Shown one piece after another: positions 24,010 to 32,961 of a DNA stretch of 33,122 bases (its first letter is position 1; each line of letters starts with the position of its first letter). This DNA comes from Candidatus Accumulibacter regalis (GTDB lineage Bacteria > Pseudomonadota > Gammaproteobacteria > Burkholderiales > Rhodocyclaceae). The stretch covers positions 1 through 33,122 of the forward strand of contig JEMY01000035.1 in NCBI GenBank assembly GCA_000585075.1, in the 5' to 3' direction. Made by a program: the position numbers and the translations under genes. Below the pieces are notes generated by a model. That model worked only from the letters and a program-made list of their open reading frames with translations. It was not told the DNA's origin and did not search any database.

Positions 24010-24222
24010 TCACCGCTGGCGCAGCGGCGCGAGCAGTCCGGAGAGGCCGTTGTGGTCGAGTTCGTGCATCAGCGCCAGGAGCTGGCCGAGCTTGCCCGGC
24101 GGAAACCCTTCGCGCGCGAACCAGTTCAGATAGTTGCCCGGCAGGTCGGCAATCAGACGGCCCTTGTACCTGCCGTAGGGCATGCTCCAGGTCACCAGCC
24201 GTTGCAGATCGTCCGCCTCCAT
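24010..24222 (-). CDS. DUF3820 family protein
   Basis: A 70-aa protein. TWSMPYGRYKGRLIADLPGN followed by YLNWFAREGFPPGKLGQLL is the DUF3820 pattern (MPFGKYKG...LPDYYLNWF..KGFP.G.LG). The family includes proteins described as putative quorum-sensing-regulated virulence factors, but no molecular function is known. The gene begins 7 bp after the stop of pepD on the same strand, so the two are almost certainly co-transcribed. The complete short domain fills the whole protein. Confidence 0.85.
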   Translation of the reverse strand: MEADDLQRLVTWSMPYGRYKGRLIADLPGNYLNWFAREGFPPGKLGQLLALMHELDHNGLSGLLAPLRQR

Positions 24223-24229
24223 CGGCGCG

Positions 24230-25765
24230 TCAGCTCATTCCCTCAGCCTCAGCCGTGGGCGCCCGAGGCGATTCGGCGCTCGCGCCGCCTTCACCGACAG
24301 CGGCAAGAATCGCCGTCAGGAGTTGCCACGCCCGTCCTACGGAAGCGATCTCGACGCGCTCGCCGGGCGCATGTGCGCCGCGGATGGTCGGCCCGAAGGA
24401 GACCATGTCCAGGCCCGGATAGCGGGCGGCGATGAGGCCGCACTCGAGTCCGGCGTGGATCACCTGGACGCTCGATTCAGCGCCGAACTTCCGCCGGTAG
24501 ACCGACTGGCAAAGCGCCAGCAGCGGCGAAGCGGGATTCGGGGCCCAGCCCGGATAGTGGCCGGCCTGCTCGGCGACCGTTCCCGACAACGCAAAGAGCG
24601 CCACGATCTCATCGGCGAGCGCCTTGCTGCCGCTGTCGATGAGCGAGCGAACCATGAAGTTGCAAAAGCCAGCACTCGGCGTGATCCCGACCATGCCGAG
24701 GTTGTTTGACGTCTCGACCACCCCCGGAACGCTCAGACTATGGCGGCGCACGCCGTGCGGTGCAGCAGACAGCGACGCCAGCCAGATGAACTGATCGTCG
24801 ACGGACATCAGCTCGTCGACCGAGGCCGGCACGAGATCGATGTGCAGCGCCCCATCGACGCCCGGCAATTCCTCGCGCAGCGACGACTGCCACGACGCCA
24901 GGCGAGCCGCCAGAGCGTCAACGCTCCCCGACGGCACGGCCAGCGTCGCCGACGCCTCCCTCGGTAGCGCATTTCGCGCCGAGCCGCCGCTCAGTTGCGC
25001 CAGACGAAGCGGCAGCTGGCTCTCCAGGTCACGCAGCACGCGGACCAGCAATTTGATCGCGTTGCCGCGCTGCTCGTGAATGTCGATGCCCGAATGTCCG
25101 CCGCACAAGCCGCGCAGATCGACGCGCCAGGCCGACAGATCGCCCGGGACGGGTTCCGCGCGACCCTCGCGATGCACGTTGACGTCCAGACCTCCCGCGC
25201 ACCCCAGGTAGAACTCGCCCCACTCCTCGGTATCGAGGTTGAGCAACAGCCGACCCTGCAGCAAGCCGCGCTGCAGACCGTGCGCCCCGCCCATGCCGGC
25301 TTCCTCGTCGACCGTCAGCAAGGCTTCAAGCGGTCCATGCCGCAGCGAGTCGTCGTCGAGCGCGGCCAGGATCAGGGCCACTCCGATGCCGTTGTCGGCG
25401 CCCAGCGTCGTCTCCTCGGCGAGCAACCAGCCGTCGCGCGCCAGCGGCCGAATCGGATCGCACGAAAAGTCATGCGCGGTGCCCGCGTTCTTCTCGCAGA
25501 CCATGTCCAGATGCGCCTGCAGAATGACGCCGGGCGCATCGTCCATGCCGCTGCTGGCGACCTTGCAAAGCAGGAGATTTCCCGCCGCATCGACCGTCGC
25601 CGACAGTCCCCTGGCCAGCGCCCAGCGCCGAATCTCGTCGCGCAAGCGCCCTTCCGCCTTGGATTGGCGTGGAATGCGGCAAAGCGTCGCGAAATGCGCC
25701 CAGACGGCTGCCGGTTCGAGCGTGGAAAGGACGGGGTCGATACCTGCTTGTCGCGTCTTATTCAT
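24230..25765 (-). CDS. pepD: Aminoacyl-histidine dipeptidase (M20, PepD type)
   Basis: A 511-aa zinc peptidase of the cytosol that cleaves Xaa-His and other dipeptides. Metal-site motifs are HLD (85-87, in VILQAHLDMVCEKN), the bridging Asp124 (TLGADNGIGVA) and the Glu154-Glu155 pair (TVDEEAGMGGAHGL). The C-terminal metal His lies in GPTIRGAHAPGERVEI. The length agrees with PepD, which carries an insert that ordinary M20 peptidases lack. The start is the ATG at 25765 (MNKTRQAG); sequence further upstream in frame is not conserved-looking, and no clear ribosome site is seen. It is followed directly by the DUF3820 gene and is divergent from the hydrolase gene. Confidence 0.9.
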   Translation of the reverse strand: MNKTRQAGIDPVLSTLEPAAVWAHFATLCRIPRQSKAEGRLRDEIRRWALARGLSATVDAAGNLLLCKVASSGMDDAPGVILQAHLDMVCEKNAGTAHDFSCDPIRPLARDGWLLAEETTLGADNGIGVALILAALDDDSLRHGPLEALLTVDEEAGMGGAHGLQRGLLQGRLLLNLDTEEWGEFYLGCAGGLDVNVHREGRAEPVPGDLSAWRVDLRGLCGGHSGIDIHEQRGNAIKLLVRVLRDLESQLPLRLAQLSGGSARNALPREASATLAVPSGSVDALAARLASWQSSLREELPGVDGALHIDLVPASVDELMSVDDQFIWLASLSAAPHGVRRHSLSVPGVVETSNNLGMVGITPSAGFCNFMVRSLIDSGSKALADEIVALFALSGTVAEQAGHYPGWAPNPASPLLALCQSVYRRKFGAESSVQVIHAGLECGLIAARYPGLDMVSFGPTIRGAHAPGERVEIASVGRAWQLLTAILAAVGEGGASAESPRAPTAEAEGMS

Positions 25766-25952
25766 GGGCGATGCGTGCGGAGTGACGATGGACGATCCGA
25801 GGCGTGCACGATACCCGCTACCCGCCCGCGCTTCCATACCCCCGACTCCGGCATGCAATGCCCGCTCGCGGCGGGCGCCATACTCGCTGCGCAACGACGC
25901 GGCGCCGACGAAGCCGTAGAATTGACGGCAGCACGCCCTACAGGAGCAGGCA

Positions 25953-26633
25953 TTGGACGACAGCACGCCGTCTCGACATCGACACCCGAAGCCCACCGTC
26001 ATCCTGGTGCACGGCCTGTGGACGCCGGCGGCCGTTTTCGCCCTGCACAGCCACTGGCTGCAGCGCCGTGGTTACCGTACGCGGCGTTTCGGCTACCCCA
26101 GCGTGCGCGCCACGCTGGCGCAGAATGCGCAGGCGCTCAAGGCCTTTATCGAGGCGACGGGCGCCAGCGACATCCATCTCGTCGGCCACAGCATGGGCGG
26201 GCTGATCATCCTCGACCTGCTGGCCCAGTCAGTCGATCCACGTCTGCGCCGGGCGATCCTTCTCGGCACGCCCTGCCTAGACAGCCACTGCGCACGACGG
26301 CTGGCCAGGGTCGCGGGACTGCCGACGCTGCTCGGCCGCTCGATCATGGAATGGTTGTCGCGTCCGGCGCCGACCAGAACCTTGCTCGCGTCAGCGCCAC
26401 CGGTCGGCGTGCTCGCGGGCACGCGCAGCTTCGGCCTCGGCCGCGTCGTCCCCGGCTTGCCGCATCCCAACGACGGCGTCGTGGCCGTGGCGGAAACGCG
26501 CTTGCCCGGCGCCGCCGATTTCATCGCCCTCCCCGTCGCCCACTCGCAAATGCTCGCCTCACCTGCGTGTGCGGCGCAAATCGTAGCCTTCCTCGAGACG
26601 GGTCACTTTCGCCATGATCAAGAGCCGGCTTAG
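25953..26633 (+). CDS. Alpha/beta hydrolase (lipase/PGAP1-like)
   Basis: A 226-aa serine hydrolase. The oxyanion strand is VILVHGLWTP, the nucleophile elbow is GHSMGG (Ser near residue 78), a candidate acid is in HPNDGVVAV and the catalytic His is in VAHSQML. The fold is compact and there is no signal peptide, so it is cytoplasmic. The start is TTG at 25953, with AGGAG at 25942-25946. The stop overlaps the next gene by 20 bp, so translation is coupled with the lipoprotein peptidase. A frameshifted relative without the nucleophile elbow lies at 700-930. The natural substrate is unknown; lipase-like or esterase activity is expected. Confidence 0.87.
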   Translation: MDDSTPSRHRHPKPTVILVHGLWTPAAVFALHSHWLQRRGYRTRRFGYPSVRATLAQNAQALKAFIEATGASDIHLVGHSMGGLIILDLLAQSVDPRLRRAILLGTPCLDSHCARRLARVAGLPTLLGRSIMEWLSRPAPTRTLLASAPPVGVLAGTRSFGLGRVVPGLPHPNDGVVAVAETRLPGAADFIALPVAHSQMLASPACAAQIVAFLETGHFRHDQEPA

Positions 26634-27741
26634 GGACTCGCTCGTGCTGCTGCTCGCGGCCCTGCTGACCGGCTGCAGCAACGCCGGCTACTACGCACAG
26701 GCGATCGGCGGGCACTTCGCCGTAATGCGCGCCGCCACGCCCATCGCCAGGCTGATGAGCGATCCGGCCAGCGATCCGCGGCTGAAGAGCAAGCTGCACG
26801 AGGTGCAGGCGATACGCGACTTCGCCAGCCGCAATCTGGCCCTGCCGGACAACGGCAGCTATCGTGCCTACGCCGACCTCGGCAGACCCTACGTGGTGTG
26901 GAACGTATTCGCCGCGCCCGAACTGTCGCTGAAAGCCAGGAACTGGTGCCTGCTGATGGTCGGCTGCGTGAGCTACCGCGGCTACTACGACCAGCGTGAC
27001 GCCGAGGCGCTCGCCGCCGAGCTGCGCGAGCAGGGTTACGACACCTACGTCGCTGGCGTCCCCGCCTATTCCACGCTCGGCTATTTCGACGACCCGGTGC
27101 TCAACACTTTCCTGCGCTTCGGTACGCCGGAAGTGGCGCGCATCGTCTTTCACGAACTGGCCCACCAGGTGGTCTTCGTGAACGACGATTCGCTGTTCAA
27201 CGAGTCCTTCGCCACGGCCCTGGAAAACGAAGGCATGCGGCGCTGGCTGGCGAGCAACGCCGCACCCGGGCAGCGCGCCATCTTCGAGACGCAGCGCCTG
27301 CGCAAGGCCGGCTTTGCGGCCTTGATGCACGCCTATCGCGACAGGTTTCGCGCGCTCTACGACACCGACCGGGCCGACGGCGCCGGCCCGACCGTTGCGC
27401 AACGCGACGCCAAGGCCGCCCTGTTCGCCGCCCTGCGCAGCGACTACGCCGAACTGAAGGCGAGCTGGGACGGCTACGCCGGTTACGACGCGTTCTTTGG
27501 CGACGACCTGAACAACGCCAAACTGGCATCGCTCGCGCTCTACAACGAGCTGGTGCCGGCGTTCGAAGCCCTGCTCGCCCGACTGGATTACGACCTGCCG
27601 CAGTTCTACCGCAGCGTCAGCCAGCTCGCTGCGCTGGACAAGGACGCCCGGCGCCAGGCGCTGACCCGGCTCATGCCGGCCGCAGATGAGACCCGGCAAG
27701 CGCAAGGCAGCGTGGCGCTCGGTGCGGCGGAGGTCCGTTGA
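26614..27741 (+). CDS. Lipoprotein aminopeptidase/zinc protease (COG4324-like)
   Basis: A 375-aa protein. The signal sequence ends in the lipobox LLTGC, with the lipidated Cys at 21, so the protein is anchored on the periplasmic face of a membrane. The zinc motif is FHELAH (H180, E181, H184), followed by FNESFATALE, where the Glu is the likely third ligand. EGMRRWL and the DYAELKASWDGYAGYDAFFG region are family-typical for predicted aminopeptidases of the Pfam Aminopep type. Its substrate is unknown. It overlaps the preceding hydrolase gene by 20 bp, forming a two-gene unit. After its stop begins the repeat-rich stretch at 27.8 kb. Confidence 0.86.
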   Translation: MIKSRLRDSLVLLLAALLTGCSNAGYYAQAIGGHFAVMRAATPIARLMSDPASDPRLKSKLHEVQAIRDFASRNLALPDNGSYRAYADLGRPYVVWNVFAAPELSLKARNWCLLMVGCVSYRGYYDQRDAEALAAELREQGYDTYVAGVPAYSTLGYFDDPVLNTFLRFGTPEVARIVFHELAHQVVFVNDDSLFNESFATALENEGMRRWLASNAAPGQRAIFETQRLRKAGFAALMHAYRDRFRALYDTDRADGAGPTVAQRDAKAALFAALRSDYAELKASWDGYAGYDAFFGDDLNNAKLASLALYNELVPAFEALLARLDYDLPQFYRSVSQLAALDKDARRQALTRLMPAADETRQAQGSVALGAAEVR

Positions 27742-27848
27742 CACCTGCCGGGGTTGCCGACGCCGCAGAAAGCGTCGTCCTCGGCACCGCCACCCACCGA
27801 CATCCGGCTGCTGTCGTGTTGCCCGCAGCAGGAAACGCAAGAATACCG

Positions 27849-28370
27849 GCGACGACAGGGTTTCAAGCGGCTGCCCGGCGGGCTGAACGTCGCGGCGAAA
27901 ATGACGCGCCACGGCCGCCCGCACGTCATTGCGAGGAGGCGCAGCCGACGTGGCAATCCAGGGGTCTTGTTTTTTGCCTGGCCGATGTCGCGGACACGAA
28001 GTCAGAGACTGGAACTGGATTGCCGCGTCGGCTGCGCCTCCTCGCAATGACGGTGCCTGGGGAATGGTTGCACGGTCTTGGTGACGTGGGCAGCGGTGTG
28101 GAGCGGGTGAAATTCAGCGACGCCATGGTTTCAGGCGGCTGTCCGGCGCGCTGGAAGTGGCGGCGGAAATGCCGCGCCACAGCCGCGCCACAGCCACCCG
28201 CACGTCATTGCGAGGAGGCGCAGCCGACGTGGCAATCCAGGGGTCTTGTTTTTTGCCTGGCCGATGTCACGGACACGAAGTCAGAGACTGGAACTGGATT
28301 GCCGCGTCGGCTGCGCCTCCTCGCAATGACGGTGCCTGGGGGTTGCACGGTCTTGGTGACGTGGGCAGCG
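27849..28370. repeat. Tandemly duplicated ~270-bp unit containing a palindromic repeat element
   Basis: The two copies are 27849-28095 and about 28116-28370. They are nearly identical, apart from an 11-bp insertion before the core of copy 2 and a 4-bp deletion after it. Each holds a 37-bp inverted repeat starting CGTCATTGCGAGGAGGCGCA, with arms 27924-27960/28016-28052 in copy 1 and 28203-28239/28295-28331 in copy 2. The arms match each other with one mismatch and enclose 55 bp. Similar palindromes with the CGTCATTGCGAGGA core are widespread non-coding, MITE-like repeats in bacteria. Open frames across the unit are translations of the repeat, not genes. The 27742-28439 gap contains nothing else recognised. 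Confidence 0.88.
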
Positions 28371-28439
28371 CCGGCGACGCCACGGGTTTCACCCTGCTGC
28401 CAGGGGCGCAGGAAGTCGCATCAAGAACGCGGCACTACA

Positions 28440-29201
28440 CTAGGTCTTCAGCCGATACCCGGTCTTGAAGATCCACGCCACGACGGCCAGAAACACCGCC
28501 AGGAAGAGCAGTGTCATGACCAGGCTGACGCCGACACCGACGTCGGCGACGTCGTAGAAGCTCCAGCGGAAACCGCTGACCAGATAGACCACCGGGTTGA
28601 ACAGGGTGATCGTCTGCCAGACCGGCGGCAGCATGTTGATCGAGTAGAAGCTGCCGCCGAGGAAAGTCAGCGGGGTGATGATCAGCAGCGGCACGAGCTG
28701 CAGTTTCTCGAAATTGTCGGCCCAGATGCCGATGATGAAACCGAAGAGGCTGAAAGTCACCGCCGTCAGGACCAGGAAGAGCAGCATCCAGAGCGGATGC
28801 GCGACCTGCAGGGGGACGAACAGACCCGCCGTGGCCAGGATGATCAGCCCGAGGATGATCGACTTGGTCGCCGCGGCGCCGACATAGGCAGCCGCGATTT
28901 CGATGTACGAGATCGGTGCCGACAGCAACTCGTAGATGGTTCCGGTGAACTTCGGGAAGTAGATGCCGAACGAGGCGTTGGCGACGCTCTGCGTCAACAG
29001 CGACAGCATGATCAGCCCGGGCACGATGAAAGCGCCGTAGCTGATGCCCTCGATCTCGTCGATGCGCGAGCCGATCGCCGCGCCGAAGACGACAAAGTAC
29101 AGGGACGTCGAAATCACCGGCGAAATGACGCTCTGCAACAGCGTGCGGCGCGTACGCGCCATCTCGAAGAGGTAAATCGCGCGCATTGCATGCCAGTTCA
29201 T
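28440..29201 (-). CDS. ABC-2 type exporter permease
   Basis: A 253-aa membrane protein of six predicted segments. The N-terminal amphipathic start [19 protein letters not shown] leads into [19 protein letters not shown]. The ABC-2 signature is near the C-terminus ([20 protein letters not shown], then [16 protein letters not shown]). The closest recognisable type is YadH. It forms the membrane half of an exporter with the ATPase encoded just upstream, whose stop overlaps this start as ATGA (29198-29201). The substrate is not known; YadGH-type transporters are of uncertain function. Confidence 0.9.
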   Translation of the reverse strand: MNWHAMRAIYLFEMARTRRTLLQSVISPVISTSLYFVVFGAAIGSRIDEIEGISYGAFIVPGLIMLSLLTQSVANASFGIYFPKFTGTIYELLSAPISYIEIAAAYVGAAATKSIILGLIILATAGLFVPLQVAHPLWMLLFLVLTAVTFSLFGFIIGIWADNFEKLQLVPLLIITPLTFLGGSFYSINMLPPVWQTITLFNPVVYLVSGFRWSFYDVADVGVGVSLVMTLLFLAVFLAVVAWIFKTGYRLKT

Positions 29202-30124
29202 TTCTCTTCCTTCACCAGGCTGACGAAGATATCTTCGAGCGAACTTTGCGTGGTGTGCAGGTCCTTGAAAACGATGTCCGCGTCGTTGAGCTCCTTGAGC
29301 AGAGCGACGATGCCGGTTCGCTCGCCCTGCGCGTCGAAGGTATAGATCAGCTCGTTGCCATCGCTCGCCAGCTCGAGTTGATAGGCGGCCAGCGCAGGCG
29401 GGATACGTTCCAGGGTGGTCTGCAGTTGCAGCGTCATCTGCTTCTTGCCGAGCTTGCGCATCAGCTCGGCCTTCTCGTCAACCAGAATGATCTCGCCCTT
29501 GCTGATCACCCCGATGCGGTCGGCCATCTCTTCGGCCTCGTCGATGTAATGCGTGGTCAGAATGATGGTCACCCCGGTGGCCTGCAGCGAGCGCACCAGT
29601 TGCCACATGTCGCGGCGCAGGTTGACGTCAACGCCGGCGGTCGGCTCGTCGAGGAAGAGAATCTCCGGCTCGTGCGACAGCGCCTTGGCAATCAGCAGGC
29701 GACGCTTCATGCCGCCCGAAAGCGTGATGATCTTGCTGTCCTTCTTGTTCCACAGCGAAAGCTCGCGGAGGATCTTTTCGATGTAGGCGGGATTCGCCGG
29801 CTTGCCGAACAGGCCACGGCTGAACGACACCGTCGCCCACACCGACTCGAAGGCATCGGTGGTCAGTTCCTGCGGCACCAGACCGATCATCGCGCGAGCA
29901 GCACGGTAGTCGGCGACGATGTCGTGGCCATCGACCCGAACGCTGCCTTCGCTGGCCTTGACGATCCCGCAGATGATGCTGATCAGGGTCGTTTTTCCCG
30001 CGCCGTTGGGGCCCAGCAAGGCAAATATCTCGCCACGGCGAATGTCCAGATTGATGCGCTTTAACGCCTGGAAGCGCGAGTCGTAGGTCTTCGAGAGTTC
30101 GGATACGGAGAGGATGTTGTGCAT
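29198..30124 (-). CDS. ABC transporter ATP-binding protein
   Basis: A 308-aa ATPase of the ABC-2 (DRA/YadG) group. Walker A is GPNGAGKTT near residue 40, the signature is [16 protein letters not shown], and Walker B with its catalytic Glu is [12 protein letters not shown]. The switch His is in [15 protein letters not shown]-terminal extension of ~80 residues after the nucleotide domain fits the YadG type. The start is the ATG at 30124 (MHNILSV); a longer form starting at 30160 is possible but has no better ribosome site. It is the first gene of a two-gene exporter operon, ATGA-coupled to the permease. Confidence 0.92.
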   Translation of the reverse strand: MHNILSVSELSKTYDSRFQALKRINLDIRRGEIFALLGPNGAGKTTLISIICGIVKASEGSVRVDGHDIVADYRAARAMIGLVPQELTTDAFESVWATVSFSRGLFGKPANPAYIEKILRELSLWNKKDSKIITLSGGMKRRLLIAKALSHEPEILFLDEPTAGVDVNLRRDMWQLVRSLQATGVTIILTTHYIDEAEEMADRIGVISKGEIILVDEKAELMRKLGKKQMTLQLQTTLERIPPALAAYQLELASDGNELIYTFDAQGERTGIVALLKELNDADIVFKDLHTTQSSLEDIFVSLVKEEK

Positions 30125-30193
30125 CGGTGCGACCATAACAGATAGCGGCGATTCAGCCAAAAACGCCGCCGCAGGCGCGTGGCGAGGAAGGAA

Positions 30194-30427
30194 CTATTTG
30201 CTGAGCAGCAAAGCCAGGGTGTCGACCAGTTCCGCCCAGTCGGCGTCATCGCTCATTTCCTCGGCCAGAAACTGCGCCTGGCTCGGCGTCCAGAACGACG
30301 CATCGGCGACACGAACCCCTGGCGGCAGCGGCCGATGACGGGCGATGAAGTCCTCGATGCTCGCCGCGTCATCCGGCAAGCCGAGTTGGCGGAACAAATC
30401 GCTCAGCGTGTGAATCGCGTTTTCCAT
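30194..30427 (-). CDS. DUF2789 family protein
   Basis: A 77-aa acidic protein that is one DUF2789 domain. MENAIHTLSDLFRQLGLPDD is the usual N-terminus, FIARHRPLPPGVRVADASFW the middle and DDADWAELVDTLALLL the end. The function of the family is unknown; it is found mainly in gamma- and betaproteobacteria. The ATG at 30427 has AGGAG seven bases upstream, which excludes the longer open frame. It is encoded upstream of the ABC transporter on the same strand with a 69-bp gap. Confidence 0.9.
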   Translation of the reverse strand: MENAIHTLSDLFRQLGLPDDAASIEDFIARHRPLPPGVRVADASFWTPSQAQFLAEEMSDDADWAELVDTLALLLSK

Positions 30428-30893
30428 GATCATTCTCCTCGTAGTCAGAACGTCGCAGGCGCTGCGGAAGGCTCCGACCCTTGCGCCTACCCCTGGCTGG
30501 CTGCGCCATGATCGTCCAATACGGCAGCCGCTGGACCGGAGCGTCTCGGCATCATCGCGCCGTTGGCCGATTTGAACAACCACGGCGACTGTTGCCGTCG
30601 TGGCGGAACCTCAATAAGCGTGAAGGGGGCGGGTAAGCCAGCGCCCATCCCCCACCCAACGTCATTGCCAGAAGGCGCAGCCGACGCGGCAATCCACTTC
30701 GACCTTCGCACGACTTTCCCGCCCCATCGACTGCGCGAAGCGCAGAGCCTCAGTGCAACGCTATCCTTGCCACTGCGAAAATCAAAGTCGGCGTCCGCAG
30801 CGACCTTCGGCCTGCTCGCCTACTTCCCGGGTCTGCGCCGCCGCCGCGGCTCGCCCTGGCGCTACTGCATGGGCAAGTTGCTTGCGGTGACTG
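30428..30893. other. Intergenic stretch with one half of the palindromic repeat
   Basis: No gene is supported. The segment 30660-30696 is a single diverged arm of the repeat family at 27.9 and 28.2 kb (CGTCATTGCCAGAAGGCGCA and on). The rest shows only chance open frames. Confidence 0.5.
30660..30696. repeat. Solitary half-copy of the 37-bp palindromic repeat
   Basis: This 37-bp stretch matches the left arm of the elements at 27924 and 28203, with only a few differences and no length change. No partner arm is seen nearby. It shows that the repeat is dispersed and not only a local duplication. Confidence 0.75.
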
Positions 30894-32747
30894 TCACTCG
30901 GGATAGACTTGTATGCTCTCGGCAACGGAATCGGCAACGTGTTCCTTGGTGATCACGCCCAGCACGCCGGCCGGTCGCGGCACGCGGCCCTGGACCACCA
31001 GGGCCATCAGGGCGCGCTTGCGCGAAAGGCGGCGGATGACCGCAAGGCCGGTGTCGTCTTCGCGGACAACGGTAAAATTGCGGTGAGCGACGTCGCCGAG
31101 AGTGATTCCCGCGTGCGTGTGCGCCAGGCCGCGCCTCAGCCCGGCGTTGATGCGCAGCACTCCCTGGATGCGATTGCCGCGCGTCACGACGACGTGCAGC
31201 ATCCTCCCGTGGTGTTCGGGCTTGCGGAGGAAATCCTCGAAGTCGGTCGCGGCGGGCGCGACGACAAAAGCCCGGTCCATGAGGTCGCGTGCTCGCCGCA
31301 CCAGAAAGATGTTGGCATGCAAGGCCTTGGGAACCGGGTGTCCCCGGCGCACCAGCTTGAGCGTGTAGATGCTCTCCGGCGAGACCAGGCGGCGCACGCC
31401 GACGCTGAGGGCGACGGCCAGGATCATGGGCATAACGATGGAATAGTCGCGCGTCATCTCGAAGATCATGGTCACGGCGGTCATCACTGCGCCGGTTGCG
31501 CCACCGACCATGGCGCCCATCCCGACCATGGCGAATGACCCGACGCTGATCGGCACCGGCAGGTGCAGCGCGGCCATGACCGTCGCAAACGCCCCGCCTA
31601 TGGTTGCCCCCATGAACAACGAAGGCGAGAAGACTCCGCCGGAGGAGCCCGAGCCGAGGCTGAGCGAGGTGGCGACCAGCTTGCAGACGAACAACACGGC
31701 CAGCAGCTGGAAGGCACCGAGTTGTCCTCCGAGTATCGCCTGTATGGTCGCGTAGCCGACGCCCTCGACGTAGTAGTGACCGAGCGTCTCGTGCAGAACA
31801 TAGAAGAGCACGCCGACCAGCAGCATTCCCAAGGTGTGGCGCAGGTAGCGATGCCTGATCCGATCGAAGACATCCTCCATCAGGTGCAGGCCGCGGACAA
31901 ACCCGGCCGCGGCCAGGCCGGTGATCACGCCGAGCAGCGCGAAAAGACACAGGCTGATAACCGCCGACGCGTTGACCTCCAGCGGTGCCAGCGCAGGCAC
32001 GGCAAACGCCGGCTGCTGGCCGAAAAAGAACTGGCCAACGAAGGTTGCGGTTCCGGTCGCCAGCGCCACCGGCAGGAAGCTCTGCACGCTGACTTCGGGC
32101 AACAGCAGTTCAATGGCAAAAAGGACGCCGCCGATCGGCGTATTGAAGGTCGCGGCGATGCCTGCGGCCGCGCCGGCGGCAACGAGGATGATGCGCTCTG
32201 CCGACACGACTCGGACGAGTTGCCCGAGCGACGAGCCGAGCGCCGAGCCGATCTGAATGATCGGCCCTTCGCGCCCGACGGCCGCACCACTGCCAATGGC
32301 AACCGCCGACGCCAGCGATTTCACAACCGCGACGACGGGCCGAATTTCGCCATCCTTGTAGTGGATGGCGTCAATCACCTCCGGGACGCCGTGCCCGCGC
32401 GCTTCGGGGGCGAATCTTTCCACCAGAAAGGTAACGACCAAGGCGCCGAGAACCGGCACCAGAATGACGAACGGCCCCCAGGGACTTGCCGGCGTGAACT
32501 CATTGGCGTCGTAGGCGACGTTTGCCTGGCCCAGGAACAGCAGGTTGTGGATGAAACCGATGAGGTCGCGAAACACGACCGCGCCAAAGCCGGTCACCAC
32601 GCCGATCACCACCGCCAGCACGCACAGGAGCACCGTCCCGACACGCCGCCGAGGCTGTTCCGACTGCGCTGGAGTCGGCGTCGGCAGGTCGCTGCAAACG
32701 CCCTCGGCAAGGGGGGCGGCGTCGATTCGCGTGGGTGTTCCCGGCAT
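30894..32747 (-). CDS. ClC-family chloride channel or antiporter with C-terminal CBS domains
   Basis: A 617-aa protein: a ClC membrane domain (~38-455) followed by a CBS pair (~486-610). Filter motifs are GHGVPEV (118-124), GREGPIIQIGS (158-168, gating Glu160 present) and GSSGGVFSPSLF (367-378). At the position of the inner proton Glu of E. coli ClcA (E203), this protein has Leu214 (AIELLLPE). That substitution is common in channels and in some other prokaryotic ClCs, so channel versus exchanger is open. The CBS pair usually senses nucleotides. The start is ATG at 32747 with a G-rich ribosome-like site upstream; longer in-frame starts extend into sequence without conserved character. The gene is monocistronic as far as can be seen. 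Confidence 0.9.
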   Translation of the reverse strand: MPGTPTRIDAAPLAEGVCSDLPTPTPAQSEQPRRRVGTVLLCVLAVVIGVVTGFGAVVFRDLIGFIHNLLFLGQANVAYDANEFTPASPWGPFVILVPVLGALVVTFLVERFAPEARGHGVPEVIDAIHYKDGEIRPVVAVVKSLASAVAIGSGAAVGREGPIIQIGSALGSSLGQLVRVVSAERIILVAAGAAAGIAATFNTPIGGVLFAIELLLPEVSVQSFLPVALATGTATFVGQFFFGQQPAFAVPALAPLEVNASAVISLCLFALLGVITGLAAAGFVRGLHLMEDVFDRIRHRYLRHTLGMLLVGVLFYVLHETLGHYYVEGVGYATIQAILGGQLGAFQLLAVLFVCKLVATSLSLGSGSSGGVFSPSLFMGATIGGAFATVMAALHLPVPISVGSFAMVGMGAMVGGATGAVMTAVTMIFEMTRDYSIVMPMILAVALSVGVRRLVSPESIYTLKLVRRGHPVPKALHANIFLVRRARDLMDRAFVVAPAATDFEDFLRKPEHHGRMLHVVVTRGNRIQGVLRINAGLRRGLAHTHAGITLGDVAHRNFTVVREDDTGLAVIRRLSRKRALMALVVQGRVPRPAGVLGVITKEHVADSVAESIQVYPE

Positions 32748-32961
32748 GACAGATAGCCCCCCAAGACTGTAACGAGATTCCTGCATCGCGCCCGCGCTCA
32801 TCGCCCTTTTCCAGCCGACCGCCGCGGAAACTGCCGAGGGGGCCAAAGCGATGACCTGCACATGCCCGCGCGTCGGCACGTCAGAACGCGTGGGTCACCG
32901 CCATTATCGTCGAGATCCGGGCGGCGCCGCGAGGTTCCACAATCCCCACATTCCCTACCCG

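Noticed and set aside
24995-26617. A 540-codon plus-strand frame across pepD and the hydrolase gene.
   Set aside because: It runs antisense to pepD and out of frame with the hydrolase, both of which have clear catalytic motifs.
27738-29345. A 535-codon plus-strand frame through the repeats and the ABC permease gene.
   Set aside because: Its first part translates the repeat element (RHCEEAQPTWQS type sequence, a known spurious product) and its second part is antisense to the permease.
31563-32756. A 397-codon plus-strand frame opposite the ClC gene.
   Set aside because: Antisense shadow, Arg/His-rich, without motifs.
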